The position numbers and the translations under genes were made by a program. From the NCBI RefSeq assembly GCF_001894745.1, contig NZ_BBYF01000010.1, forward strand, positions 1 to 64,000: a stretch of DNA of 64,000 bases. The letters are read 5' to 3'. Below are positions 45,317-54,778 of this stretch, in pieces (positions within the stretch are counted from its first letter, which is position 1; each line of letters opens with the position of its first letter). The stretch is from Paenibacillus sp. NAIST15-1. GTDB lineage: Bacteria; Bacillota; Bacilli; Paenibacillales; Paenibacillaceae. The notes beneath the pieces were generated by a model, which saw nothing but the letters and a program-made list of their open reading frames with translations, had not been told where the DNA came from and did not search any database.

Positions 45317-46669
45317 GTGAGTAGTGATCCGTTACCGATATTTTGGGGATTGTTGTTTGTACTGCTATTAGTATTTTTGAATGGCTTTTTCGTTGCGGCA
45401 GAGTTCGCGATGGTGAAGGTGCGCGGAAGTCGTCTGGATACACTCGTGCAGGAGGGGAATGCGAAAGCGAAGCTGACTCGGCATGTGACAGAGCATTTGG
45501 ATGCTTACTTGTCTGCCTGCCAATTGGGAATTACGCTTGCTTCTCTTGGTCTCGGATGGATCGGGGAGAAGACTGTCGCACAGCTGCTGTATGAACCGTT
45601 GACGGCACTTGGTGCAAGTAATGCGGTGATTACATCGATATCTACTGCTATCGCCTTCATTATCATTACCGTGCTGCATATCGTTCTCGGCGAGCTTGCG
45701 CCTAAGACGCTTGCGATACGCAAATCGGAACGTGTAGCATTGTGGACTGCAGGACCATTAAGCTTATTCTACAAAGTGATGTATCCGTTCATCTGGCTAT
45801 TGAATGGTACGGCTAACATGGTGCTGAAGGTATTCGGCATCGAGCCGGCTTCTGAGCATGAATCAGCTCATACGGAAGAAGAGATTCGTATCCTAGTGAA
45901 GGAAAGCCATAAGAGCGGTCTCATTGATAATACTGAATTGGCACTTGTAGACAACATTTTCGACTTTACGGAAACGCATGCACGGGAAATTATGATTCCA
46001 AGAACCGATATGGTCTGTTTGTATGCAGAGGATTCATTTGAAGTAAACAAGACCAAAGTGCTGACGGAAATGCATACTCGTTATCCGGTATGCGATAACG
46101 ATAAGGATAATATTATCGGCTTTATCCATATTCGCGACATTGTGAAGGCTCCTGATGATTTGGAGAGCATTCATTCGATTGTTCGGCCAATGTTAAGTGT
46201 CCCAGAATCGATGTCAATTAGTGCCTTGTTGAAACTGATGCAGAAAAATAAGGTGCAAATCGCGCTGCTTATTGATGAATTCGGTGGGACAGCCGGTTTG
46301 GTCACATTAGAAGATATTATGGAAGAGATCGTTGGCGAGATTCAGGATGAATTTGATGAAGAGCGTCCGCAAATTGAGAAGAAAAATGAAACCAATTATT
46401 CGATTGATGGACGTTTGCTGATTGAAGAAGTGAATGCGTACTTCGGGACGAATATTTCTTCCGAGGATTATGATACAATTGGCGGCTGGATGTATGCCAT
46501 GGTGGAGGTGCCTCCGAGAGTGGGGCTGCGAACTCGAGTGGAAGGCGCCTTTGAGTACGAATTCATCATTGAGGAGACAGATCATTTCCGGATTGCGCGA
46601 CTTCATGTGAAGAAGCTGGGGGCGGCAACCAGCCATGATGCGATGCTGAATCCAGCATCAAGCATTTAG
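45317..46669 (+). CDS. CNNM/CBS-domain membrane protein (HlyC/CorC family)
   Basis: The 450-residue product has an N-terminal CNNM domain with four membrane helices (about residues 5-195, including LNGFFVAAEFAMVKVR and LGELAPKTLAIRKSERVA). Two CBS domains follow (about 215-340: REIMIPRTDMVCLY, ALLIDEFGGTAGLVTLEDIMEEIVGEI), then a CorC-associated C-terminal domain (about 355-435). The family is linked to Mg2+ efflux; the old name hemolysin is misleading. The GTG at 45317 follows aggag by 5 bases; a TTG at 45263 precedes another ggggagg and is less likely. Upstream is AT-rich and promoter-like. Confidence 0.86.
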   Translation: MSSDPLPIFWGLLFVLLLVFLNGFFVAAEFAMVKVRGSRLDTLVQEGNAKAKLTRHVTEHLDAYLSACQLGITLASLGLGWIGEKTVAQLLYEPLTALGASNAVITSISTAIAFIIITVLHIVLGELAPKTLAIRKSERVALWTAGPLSLFYKVMYPFIWLLNGTANMVLKVFGIEPASEHESAHTEEEIRILVKESHKSGLIDNTELALVDNIFDFTETHAREIMIPRTDMVCLYAEDSFEVNKTKVLTEMHTRYPVCDNDKDNIIGFIHIRDIVKAPDDLESIHSIVRPMLSVPESMSISALLKLMQKNKVQIALLIDEFGGTAGLVTLEDIMEEIVGEIQDEFDEERPQIEKKNETNYSIDGRLLIEEVNAYFGTNISSEDYDTIGGWMYAMVEVPPRVGLRTRVEGAFEYEFIIEETDHFRIARLHVKKLGAATSHDAMLNPASSI

Positions 46670-46682
46670 AACCAATGACGAA

Positions 46683-46732
46683 GGGGGTTATCCTGCACCG
46701 TGTGAAAATTCCACAGTGCGGGATAACCCCCT
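46683..46732. terminator. Long stem-loop between convergent CNNM and mnmA genes
   Basis: gggggttatcc-tgcac pairs with gtgcg-ggataaccccc, a stem of about 16 pairs. No T run is present on either strand, so it may be a bidirectional transcript end or stabilising hairpin. Confidence 0.5.
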
Positions 46733-46759
46733 GTATTCGTTCAGCAATCCTGCTGAGTA

Positions 46760-47950
<1,191 letters not shown>

Positions 47951-48014
47951 CTAATACAGGCTTGATACAAAAGTGAGTTTTATTCACTTCCTTTAGTATT
48001 GTACCATAAGGGCT

Positions 48015-48043
48015 TGTATACCGGAAATAAGAGATGATGTCAA
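48015..48043 (-). promoter_or_regulatory. Sigma-A promoter of mnmA
   Basis: On the minus strand TTGACA (48043-48038) is followed by a 17-base spacer and TATACA (48020-48015). The leader to mnmA includes an inverted repeat aagtga/tcactt at 47971-47989. The rest of the 320-base divergent region holds no gene. Confidence 0.75.
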
Positions 48044-48186
48044 GGAATTTTCAAGCAAATGGAAATAATTCGGGAATAGCACATCAGTTTATTGTCCATA
48101 AAGAGAAGAGTTATGTTACGATATACAGGGAACCTTAATCGGAATACATTGGATTTATACGATAATAAAACTATGAGGTGTATAAT

Positions 48187-48606
48187 ATGAAAATTTCAAC
48201 GAAAGGCCGTTATGGCCTGACGATTATGATGGAGCTGGCAAAGAGCTGTGGAGAAGGCCCAACGTCGCTAAAGAGTATTGCAGAGAAGAACCAACTGTCC
48301 GAGCATTATTTGGAGCAGCTGATTGCGCCGCTACGCAATGCTGGATTGGTTAAGAGTATTCGCGGCGCATACGGCGGCTATATACTGGCGGGCGTTCCTG
48401 AACATATTACAGCAGGTGAAATTATTCGCGTGCTGGAAGGGCCAATCTCCCCAGTCGACTTCACGGAAGAGGATGATCCGGCTAAGCGTGACTTGTGGCT
48501 GCGTATCCGGGACAGCATTGCGCAGGTACTTGATTCCACGACTCTTGCCGATCTGGTTAACTATAAGGATGTGGGAAGCCAGGACAGCTACATGTTCTAT
48601 ATCTAG
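48187..48606 (+). CDS. cymR: Rrf2-family regulator, CymR-like
   Basis: The 139-residue product has the winged helix of Rrf2 proteins (MKISTKGRYGLTIMMELA, LSEHYLEQLIAPLRNAGLVKSIRGAYGGY). It lacks the three cysteines that hold the iron-sulfur cluster in IscR, which fits CymR, the cysteine metabolism repressor that works with CysK. Its position directly before a cysteine desulfurase gene and near mnmA matches B. subtilis cymR-yrvO-mnmA. The ATG at 48187 follows gaggtg. An atcggaat element at 48138-48145 resembles part of the known CymR box and may be autoregulatory, but this is weak. Confidence 0.88.
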   Translation: MKISTKGRYGLTIMMELAKSCGEGPTSLKSIAEKNQLSEHYLEQLIAPLRNAGLVKSIRGAYGGYILAGVPEHITAGEIIRVLEGPISPVDFTEEDDPAKRDLWLRIRDSIAQVLDSTTLADLVNYKDVGSQDSYMFYI

Positions 48607-48708
48607 ACGATGGATGGATAGCAAGCTATAGGTTGACGACCACTTATCTTGAGAGTGAAGTTTGATATTGTTATTTGTCATACGGATTAGCAGAAACGAG
48701 GGAATACA

Positions 48709-49911
48709 ATGGAACGCATCTATTTTGACCATGCAGCGACGACTCCGCTTCATCCAGACGTACTACAAGCCATGACCGACAGTATGCATCAAGTGTTCGG
48801 AAACGCTTCCAGCGTTCATGCGTTCGGACGTGAAGCGAAGCTCGCCTTGAATCAAGCTCGTGATAGTATTGCCGCCCAGCTGGGATGCCAGCCGCAGGAG
48901 CTTGTCTTCACGAGTGGAGGAACGGAAGGGGATAATGCTGCCATCTTCGGTGCAGCATGGTCTGCCTGGCTGCAGCAATCGTCAGAAACTGCTGCTCAGC
49001 TAGGAAGCAGTGGCGATGCATCCGCACGCAAGCCGCATATCGTGACGACTCAATTGGAGCATCATGCAGTGCTGCATGCGTGCGAGCGCTTGGAGAAGTT
49101 GGGCTTCGAGGTTACTTATGTTGCGCCGGATCAGATGGGTCGAGTATCGGTTGAGGCAATTGAAGCTGCGCTGCGCCCGCATACTTGTCTCATTAGTGTC
49201 ATGTATGGCAACAACGAGGTGGGCACACTTCAGCCGATAGAAGAAATTGGCCGCTTGGCACGTGAGCGTGGCATTCTGATGCATACGGATGCTGTTCAGG
49301 TGCTCGGGCATTTGAAGCTCGAACTGCACGCGTTGCCGGTTGACTTTGCCAGCTTTTCTGCCCATAAGATTAATGGACCCAAGGGAGTAGGCGTTCTCTA
49401 TGCTCGCGCAGGTGTTCACTGGGATCCTCTGCTGTATGGTGGAAGTCAAGAACGCAAGCGCAGAGCAGGGACGGAGAATGCAGCAGGGATTGCCGGAATG
49501 GCGAAGGCAATGGAGATAGCGAATGGCTCACTTCCAGCGAAGCTGGAGGAACTTGCGCAGGTGCGCAGCACGCTGTGGACAGAGTTGTCAGCAGTTCTCG
49601 GCGATCGAGTGGTCATGAATGGCCATCCTACTGAGCATTTGCCGCATATATTGAATGTTAGTTTCTTGGATGTGCCTACGGAGACAATGCTGATGAATTT
49701 GGACTTGGCGGGAATTATGGCTTCGAGCGGATCTGCCTGCACATCAGGCTCGCTTGAATTGTCGCATGTGCTAGAGGCTATGGATTTACCAGATGAGCGC
49801 AAGAGAACGGCTGTACGATTCAGCTTCGGTTTGGGCAATACTAGGGAAGAGGCTGCTTGCGCTGCGCAACAAATTGCAACCATCGTATCACGTGTTCGTA
49901 CTAGACAGTAA
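48709..49911 (+). CDS. Cysteine desulfurase (NifS/IscS family)
   Basis: The 400-residue PLP enzyme opens with IYFDHAATTPLHP. It has the cofactor lysine in FSAHKINGPKGVG, the histidine region TTQLEHHAVLHACE, and the catalytic cysteine in SSGSACTSGSLELS. It converts cysteine to alanine plus enzyme-bound persulfide, in this setting probably for MnmA (compare B. subtilis YrvO). An extra polar loop of about 25 residues near 85-110 (SSETAAQLGSSGDASARK) is longer than in most relatives. It lies 102 bases after cymR; mnmA is here divergent rather than downstream. Confidence 0.92.
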   Translation: MERIYFDHAATTPLHPDVLQAMTDSMHQVFGNASSVHAFGREAKLALNQARDSIAAQLGCQPQELVFTSGGTEGDNAAIFGAAWSAWLQQSSETAAQLGSSGDASARKPHIVTTQLEHHAVLHACERLEKLGFEVTYVAPDQMGRVSVEAIEAALRPHTCLISVMYGNNEVGTLQPIEEIGRLARERGILMHTDAVQVLGHLKLELHALPVDFASFSAHKINGPKGVGVLYARAGVHWDPLLYGGSQERKRRAGTENAAGIAGMAKAMEIANGSLPAKLEELAQVRSTLWTELSAVLGDRVVMNGHPTEHLPHILNVSFLDVPTETMLMNLDLAGIMASSGSACTSGSLELSHVLEAMDLPDERKRTAVRFSFGLGNTREEAACAAQQIATIVSRVRTRQ

Positions 49912-50060
49912 GGGAACTGTCACAGCGTGAAAGGAGGGGCGTTTGAAGATAACGCGGCATGTTGGCCGGGGACGTACGTGAAATGAGAATCTCCCTGATT
50001 CTGATGAGGAACGTCCTGCATTTGGAAGTGAATGCCGTTAGCTGAAGAGGGGGCCCCGAT

Positions 50061-50543
50061 ATGAAGCTGTTGGAACTAATCGGCCTTCCCGTATACGGAA
50101 TCGAGACGGGGAAGCGGTTGACCAAGGTAAAGGATATCCGCATTTCGAATGATTGGACTATCACACATATAGAGCTTGAAGGTCGTTCCCGCAAGGGATC
50201 ACCACCTCCTTCTGTGAGCTGGGAAGAGGTAACGGCTTGTGGTGAGGATGCAATAATGATCGCGAATGATACAGCCATCCGGCATACGGAGGCTATCCAT
50301 ATAGAGAGGGCTTTCTTGACAGGGAATGGAGCGTTGAAGGATTTGCCTGTCATGACAAGTGAAGGATCGCAATTAGGATGGGTCGCCGATGTTTATTTTC
50401 AGCCAAATATGGGTAACCAAGTAACAGGTCTGGAAATTTCAGACGGTTTGCTGTCTGACTTGTTGGAAGGCAGACGGCGGATAGATGGGACAAGCCGCTT
50501 GAAATGGGGATCAGATGTTATCATCTTCGAAGATGGCGGATAA
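50061..50543 (+). CDS. PRC-barrel domain protein (YrrD-like)
   Basis: The 160-residue product seems to contain two PRC-barrel units. The first (residues about 1-80) begins LIGLPVYGIETGKRLTKVKDI; the second (about 85-155) holds KDLPVMTSEGSQLGWVADVYF. PRC barrels bind RNA or proteins, as in RimM. B. subtilis YrrD, of unknown function, occupies the equivalent place near alaS. A ribosome binding site (gaggggg) precedes the ATG. Confidence 0.78.
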   Translation: MKLLELIGLPVYGIETGKRLTKVKDIRISNDWTITHIELEGRSRKGSPPPSVSWEEVTACGEDAIMIANDTAIRHTEAIHIERAFLTGNGALKDLPVMTSEGSQLGWVADVYFQPNMGNQVTGLEISDGLLSDLLEGRRRIDGTSRLKWGSDVIIFEDGG

Positions 50544-50590
50544 CCTGAACGGTACGAACAAATTAGTCAATGGACGGAATGGTGAATACG

Positions 50591-50806
50591 ATGTTGCGAT
50601 GCCCGAATTGCAATTCCAAAGATATCGGGAAAATTGGTTCCCACCAATTTTATTGCTGGGGATGTTATATAGAGCTGACGGTGAACGGGGACAAGATGTC
50701 AGTTTACCAGGTCGAAGAGGATGGCACATTAAGCTCTCTAGATGACTTGTTTTTTGGTGATGAATTTGCTGCACCTTCGTTCCCAGAGGCGCAGGCTTCA
50801 TCGTAA
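50591..50806 (+). CDS. Small zinc-ribbon protein
   Basis: The 71-residue product carries two CxxC knuckles, LRCPNCNSKDIG and FYCWGCYIEL, spaced like a zinc ribbon, followed by an acidic tail. The start is uncertain: ATGs at 50570, 50579 and 50591 are in frame. The last gives the usual MLRCPNC opening and has ggtga five bases upstream. It follows the PRC-barrel gene by 47 bases and precedes a terminator, so the two may form an operon. Function unknown. Confidence 0.7.
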   Translation: MLRCPNCNSKDIGKIGSHQFYCWGCYIELTVNGDKMSVYQVEEDGTLSSLDDLFFGDEFAAPSFPEAQASS

Positions 50807-50838
50807 GGGTCAGGCAGAAATATCCACCATATGGAACA

Positions 50839-50884
50839 TAAGCGCTCGTAACCGCCTTATAGAGGCGATTGCGGGCGCTTTTTG
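50839..50884 (+). terminator. Terminator after the zinc-ribbon gene
   Basis: Stem aagcgctcg/cgggcgctt with an inner cgcc/ggcg hairpin, followed by TTTTT. Confidence 0.8.
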
Positions 50885-50940
50885 CATGCTCGGCCATTTG
50901 TCCGTGATGAATCTCATATTGTGAGAAAAAGAGTTCGTTC

Positions 50941-50988
50941 ATAATGCATATTGTGCTCATTTTCAAATAACAACACTAGATATAGTTA
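50941..50988. promoter_or_regulatory. Two NrdR-like boxes upstream of nrdD
   Basis: The second box acactagatatagtta (50973-50988) matches the known NrdR consensus acaCwAtATaTwGwgt at 13 of 16 positions. The first, ataatgcatattgtgc (50941-50956), matches at 11 of 16. Their starts are 32 bases apart, close to three DNA turns, the usual NrdR arrangement. They lie between the previous terminator and the nrdD start. Confidence 0.6.
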
Positions 50989-51045
50989 ACATAGACAAAT
51001 TGCACTGAAAATGATGGTACATAAAGAGAAAGGAATGAGTTTGAT

Positions 51046-52941
51046 ATGACGATGGTATCCATGAAACGGACGAACGCAGTATGGGATCGGAGCAATCGGA
51101 CCAGTACAGAGCGGCTGACGGCATCGCTGCATGAGATTGTTGACGGTGGCAATCAGGATCTGATGCAGGAAAATGCGAATGTAGATGGAAGATCGCCAAT
51201 GGGTATGATGGGGAAGATCGCTAGCGAAAGCGCACGCTGGTATGCGGTTCAACATCTGCTGTCTGCAGACGTAAGAGATGCAGTGGAGCAGAACCTGATG
51301 TATCCACATGATCTTGATTTCTATGCCTCCGGTACGACAACGTGCTGCCAGATTCCTCTGGGCAAGATGTTGAAGCAGGGGTTCAACACAGGTCATGGAT
51401 ATATGCGCGAGCCGCAGGATATTAAGAGCGCGCTTGCGCTGGCATCGATTATATTGCAGGCGAACCAGAACCAGCAGCATGGCGGACAGGCGTATCCGAT
51501 GTTCGATTATGATGTGGCCCCTTATGTGCGCAAGACATTCAATCGCCATATTCGCTATATGGAATCACTGCCGCTGCAAGCAGACTTCGATCTAGAGACA
51601 GAGGCGTGGAGACTAACGGAGCGTGACGTATATCAGGCTTGCGAGGCATTCATTCATAATGCGAACTCGATGCATTCTAGAGGCGGTGGGCAGGTACCGT
51701 TCATTTCATTGAACTATGGCACGGACACCTCTGTGGAGGGGAGAATGCTGATTAAACAGTTTCTTCTCGCAACGCAGGCCGGTCTTGGTAGAGGAGAAAC
51801 ACCTATCTTCCCGATTCAAATATTCAAAGTGAAGAAAGGCGTCAACTTCGATCCTGCTGATCCGAATTACGATCTGTACCAGCTTGCCTTGCAAACGACA
51901 GCGCAGCGGCTGTTCCCTAACTTTGCCTTTCTCGATGCTCCGTTCAATTCGCAGTACGATAACGGCACACCCGAGAGCGAGGCATGCTACATGGGCTGCA
52001 GAACGCGCGTCATGGGCAATGTGAACGGGGACGAAACGGCGATCGGCAGAGGGAACTTGTCATTTACCTCTTTGAATCTTGTTCGCCTTGCTATGATGTC
52101 GTCCAGTGTGGATGATTTCTTTGGCCGATTGGACTCGCTTCTGTCCTTGACAGTGAAGCAGTTGAGGGAGCGATTCGACTATCAATCGAAGAAGCAGGTG
52201 CGTGACTTTGCTTTTCTTATGAAGCAAGGGGTATGGCGCGGAAGTGAGGACTTGCAACCCGAGGATGAGCTGGGAGATATCCTGAAGCAGGGGACACTTA
52301 GTGTTGGCTTTATCGGACTTGCTGAGGCGCTTGTAGCGCTTGTTGGTTCCCATCATGGCCAGTCTGAGGATGCACGCAATCTAGGCATGCGCATCGTGTC
52401 TCATATGCGTATGCGAATGGATGAGGCGATTGAAGCGACAGGTCTTAATTTCTCCTTAATCGCGACGCCGGCTGAAGGTCTATCGGGTAAATTTACGAGC
52501 CGGGATCGAGATGATTTTGGAGTGAGACAAGGAATTACGGATCGGAAATATTACACCAACTCGTTTCATGTACCCGTCTATTACTCGTTGAAAGCAATCG
52601 ACAAGATTCAAATCGAAGGGCCGTTCCATGAGCTGTGCAATGCCGGGCATATCACGTATGTTGAGCTGGATGGAAGCGCGAAAGCCAACCCACAGGCACT
52701 TGACCGTATCGTGCGTGCAATGGCGATGAGCGGGATTGGGTATGGTTCTCTTAATCATCCTGTTGATCGCTGTCGTACATGCGGCCATCAAGATACGATT
52801 GAAGATAGCTGTCCGATGTGTGGAAGCTCAGGTTCGCAGATTGAGCGCATTCGCCGCATTACCGGTTATTTGGTAGGGGATATGGATAAGTGGAACTCTG
52901 CGAAGCGGAAGGAAGAGACGGAGCGGGTGAAGCATCGATGA
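51046..52941 (+). CDS. nrdD: Anaerobic ribonucleoside-triphosphate reductase NrdD
   Basis: The 631-residue product matches class III reductases. It has LDFYASGTTTCCQIPLGKML with the active-site cysteine region, RGGGQVPFISLNYG, and a C-terminal zinc site CRTCGHQ and CPMCG. The glycyl-radical glycine lies in RRITGYLVGD near residue 605. It reduces NTPs to dNTPs without oxygen after activation by NrdG. The N-terminal ATP-cone of the E. coli enzyme is missing, as seen from the shorter length. The upstream NrdR-like boxes suggest control by dNTP status. Ribosome binding site aaaggaat. Confidence 0.93.
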   Translation: MTMVSMKRTNAVWDRSNRTSTERLTASLHEIVDGGNQDLMQENANVDGRSPMGMMGKIASESARWYAVQHLLSADVRDAVEQNLMYPHDLDFYASGTTTCCQIPLGKMLKQGFNTGHGYMREPQDIKSALALASIILQANQNQQHGGQAYPMFDYDVAPYVRKTFNRHIRYMESLPLQADFDLETEAWRLTERDVYQACEAFIHNANSMHSRGGGQVPFISLNYGTDTSVEGRMLIKQFLLATQAGLGRGETPIFPIQIFKVKKGVNFDPADPNYDLYQLALQTTAQRLFPNFAFLDAPFNSQYDNGTPESEACYMGCRTRVMGNVNGDETAIGRGNLSFTSLNLVRLAMMSSSVDDFFGRLDSLLSLTVKQLRERFDYQSKKQVRDFAFLMKQGVWRGSEDLQPEDELGDILKQGTLSVGFIGLAEALVALVGSHHGQSEDARNLGMRIVSHMRMRMDEAIEATGLNFSLIATPAEGLSGKFTSRDRDDFGVRQGITDRKYYTNSFHVPVYYSLKAIDKIQIEGPFHELCNAGHITYVELDGSAKANPQALDRIVRAMAMSGIGYGSLNHPVDRCRTCGHQDTIEDSCPMCGSSGSQIERIRRITGYLVGDMDKWNSAKRKEETERVKHR

Positions 52942-53423
52942 GTATGCGTGTTCTATCTATTTTGCATGACAGTGTCGTTGACGGCGAAGGGCTGCGTACA
53001 GTTGTGTTCTTCAGCGGCTGCCCTCATCAGTGCGAGGGGTGTCATAACCCGCAATCGTGGAACATGATGAACGGCACGGAAATGAGTGTAGCGGAGGTGG
53101 CAGCCGAGTTGCTGTCCAATCCGCTTACGGATGTCACACTGTCCGGTGGAGAACCGTTCATGCAAGCAAAGGAAGTGAAGGAATTGACCCGGCTGCTGCG
53201 TCAGTCGGGTCGACATATATGGGTATATACGGGATATACGGTGGAGCAGCTGCTTGAAAGAGGAACAGCTGACCAGCAAGAGCTGCTTCGCTGTGTGGAT
53301 GTATTGGTTGATGGTCCGTTCGTAGCGGAGCGCCGTTGTCCAGGACTTCCCTTCCGCGGCAGTGACAATCAGCGCATATGGCGGATGGAGGAAGGGATAC
53401 CAGTTGGATTAATTTCTCTCTAG
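52938..53423 (+). CDS. nrdG: Anaerobic ribonucleotide reductase activating protein NrdG
   Basis: The 161-residue radical-SAM protein has the cluster motif CPHQCEGC and the SAM-binding LSGGEPFMQ. It generates the glycyl radical on NrdD. Its ATG at 52938 overlaps the nrdD stop (ATGA), so the pair is translationally coupled. Confidence 0.94.
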   Translation: MSMRVLSILHDSVVDGEGLRTVVFFSGCPHQCEGCHNPQSWNMMNGTEMSVAEVAAELLSNPLTDVTLSGGEPFMQAKEVKELTRLLRQSGRHIWVYTGYTVEQLLERGTADQQELLRCVDVLVDGPFVAERRCPGLPFRGSDNQRIWRMEEGIPVGLISL

Positions 53424-53492
53424 GCTACACATACTTTACTGTATTGCAAGCATTCTACATCACAAGCGTACATGAACGGAGTGTGTAATACA

Positions 53493-54557
53493 GTGGAGCG
53501 TTTTTGGAAGAACCGTCTTTTTATAATGGCTATCTATTGTCTGCTTGGTCTTATCATCCTCTATTTTCTATTTATGATGAAACCTCTTATCGGGCATGTA
53601 TATGGCTTCCTCAAGGCCGTGCTTGCCCCCTTCTTCGTGGCCATGATCATTGCCTATGTGTTAAATCCGATCGTAATCCTGCTCAATGAACGGAAAGTGC
53701 CGCGAACGATGGCAGTGCTGCTTATTTATGCAGTGTTTATTGCGGTAGTCACCGTGATTTTAGTCAATATCATCCCCATGCTGGTGAGGCAGCTTGCTGA
53801 GCTTAACAATCAGATGCCCCACCTAAATGCGAAGGCGGAACAGATGATGGACGGGGTTAGCAAGACGATGCCGTCATCTGTACGTTCCGGATTAAATGAC
53901 TCCATTTATGCTCTAGAGGAGCGCATAGGCAAAGCGATATCGGACTTTATGGAGAATATTGGGGCCGCCATTAATTTGCTCTTCATTGCGCTTATCGTAC
54001 CATTCCTCATTTTCTACATATTGAAAGATTTTGACGTATTCGAGAGGGCGGTAATAGCTTATGTGCCGCGTTCGCATCGCAAGCATACGGTGATGCTATT
54101 CCGAGAAATTGATGCTGCACTAGGAAGCTACGTCCGAGGTCAATTTCTCGTATGCCTTATTATCGGTGTGCTTGCATATATCGGCTATTGGATAATTGGC
54201 ATGCCCTATGCGCTCCTGCTTGCGTTATGTGTAGCCGTGTTCAATATTATTCCTTATCTCGGGCCATACTTCGGTGCTGCTCCCGCACTTATCTTCGCAG
54301 CGACGGTATCGCTCAAAATGATTATTTTGGTCATCGTTGTAAATACCATCTGCCAAATTGTAGAGGGGAATATTATTTCTCCACAGATCGTGGGCAAGAC
54401 GCTTCATATGCATCCGCTGACGATCATTTTCGCCCTGCTTGTGGGCGGGGAGATTGCTGGAGTTGTGGGGCTAATCCTTGCGGTTCCTTTCTTTGCAGTC
54501 GTAAAAGTAATCTGTCAGCATATTGTAGCCTATCAAATCCGAAGAAAGACAGTGTGA
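53493..54557 (+). CDS. AI-2E family (YrrI-like) membrane transporter
   Basis: The product of about 354 residues has eight predicted membrane helices with a polar domain at about 100-150. The C-terminal half carries the family motifs NIIPYLGPYFGAAPALI and QIVEGNIISPQIVG. The family includes autoinducer-2 exporters and Na+/H+ antiporters; the substrate here is unknown. B. subtilis YrrI sits in the same position upstream of alaS. Start: GTG 53493, preceded by ggag; an ATG seven codons earlier has no clear site but cannot be excluded. Confidence 0.8.
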   Translation: MERFWKNRLFIMAIYCLLGLIILYFLFMMKPLIGHVYGFLKAVLAPFFVAMIIAYVLNPIVILLNERKVPRTMAVLLIYAVFIAVVTVILVNIIPMLVRQLAELNNQMPHLNAKAEQMMDGVSKTMPSSVRSGLNDSIYALEERIGKAISDFMENIGAAINLLFIALIVPFLIFYILKDFDVFERAVIAYVPRSHRKHTVMLFREIDAALGSYVRGQFLVCLIIGVLAYIGYWIIGMPYALLLALCVAVFNIIPYLGPYFGAAPALIFAATVSLKMIILVIVVNTICQIVEGNIISPQIVGKTLHMHPLTIIFALLVGGEIAGVVGLILAVPFFAVVKVICQHIVAYQIRRKTV

Positions 54558-54778
54558 GCATTTATCGGTAGTAAAGGGAAATCACGGCAACGTAACATCC
54601 TACTTAAGACCTATTTTTCAGAAAGTTTCGCAATTATGAACAACAAATATGTTGTTCGGCGCGTTTAAAGAATTGGATACGGCGGTAATGAAGGATGGAC
54701 GCCGTATATTTTATTCGTGAAACTATGCGAAGCTGCGTCCTGGGGAACGAAAGGGAAATTAAGGGAGGAGAGTTCTAC

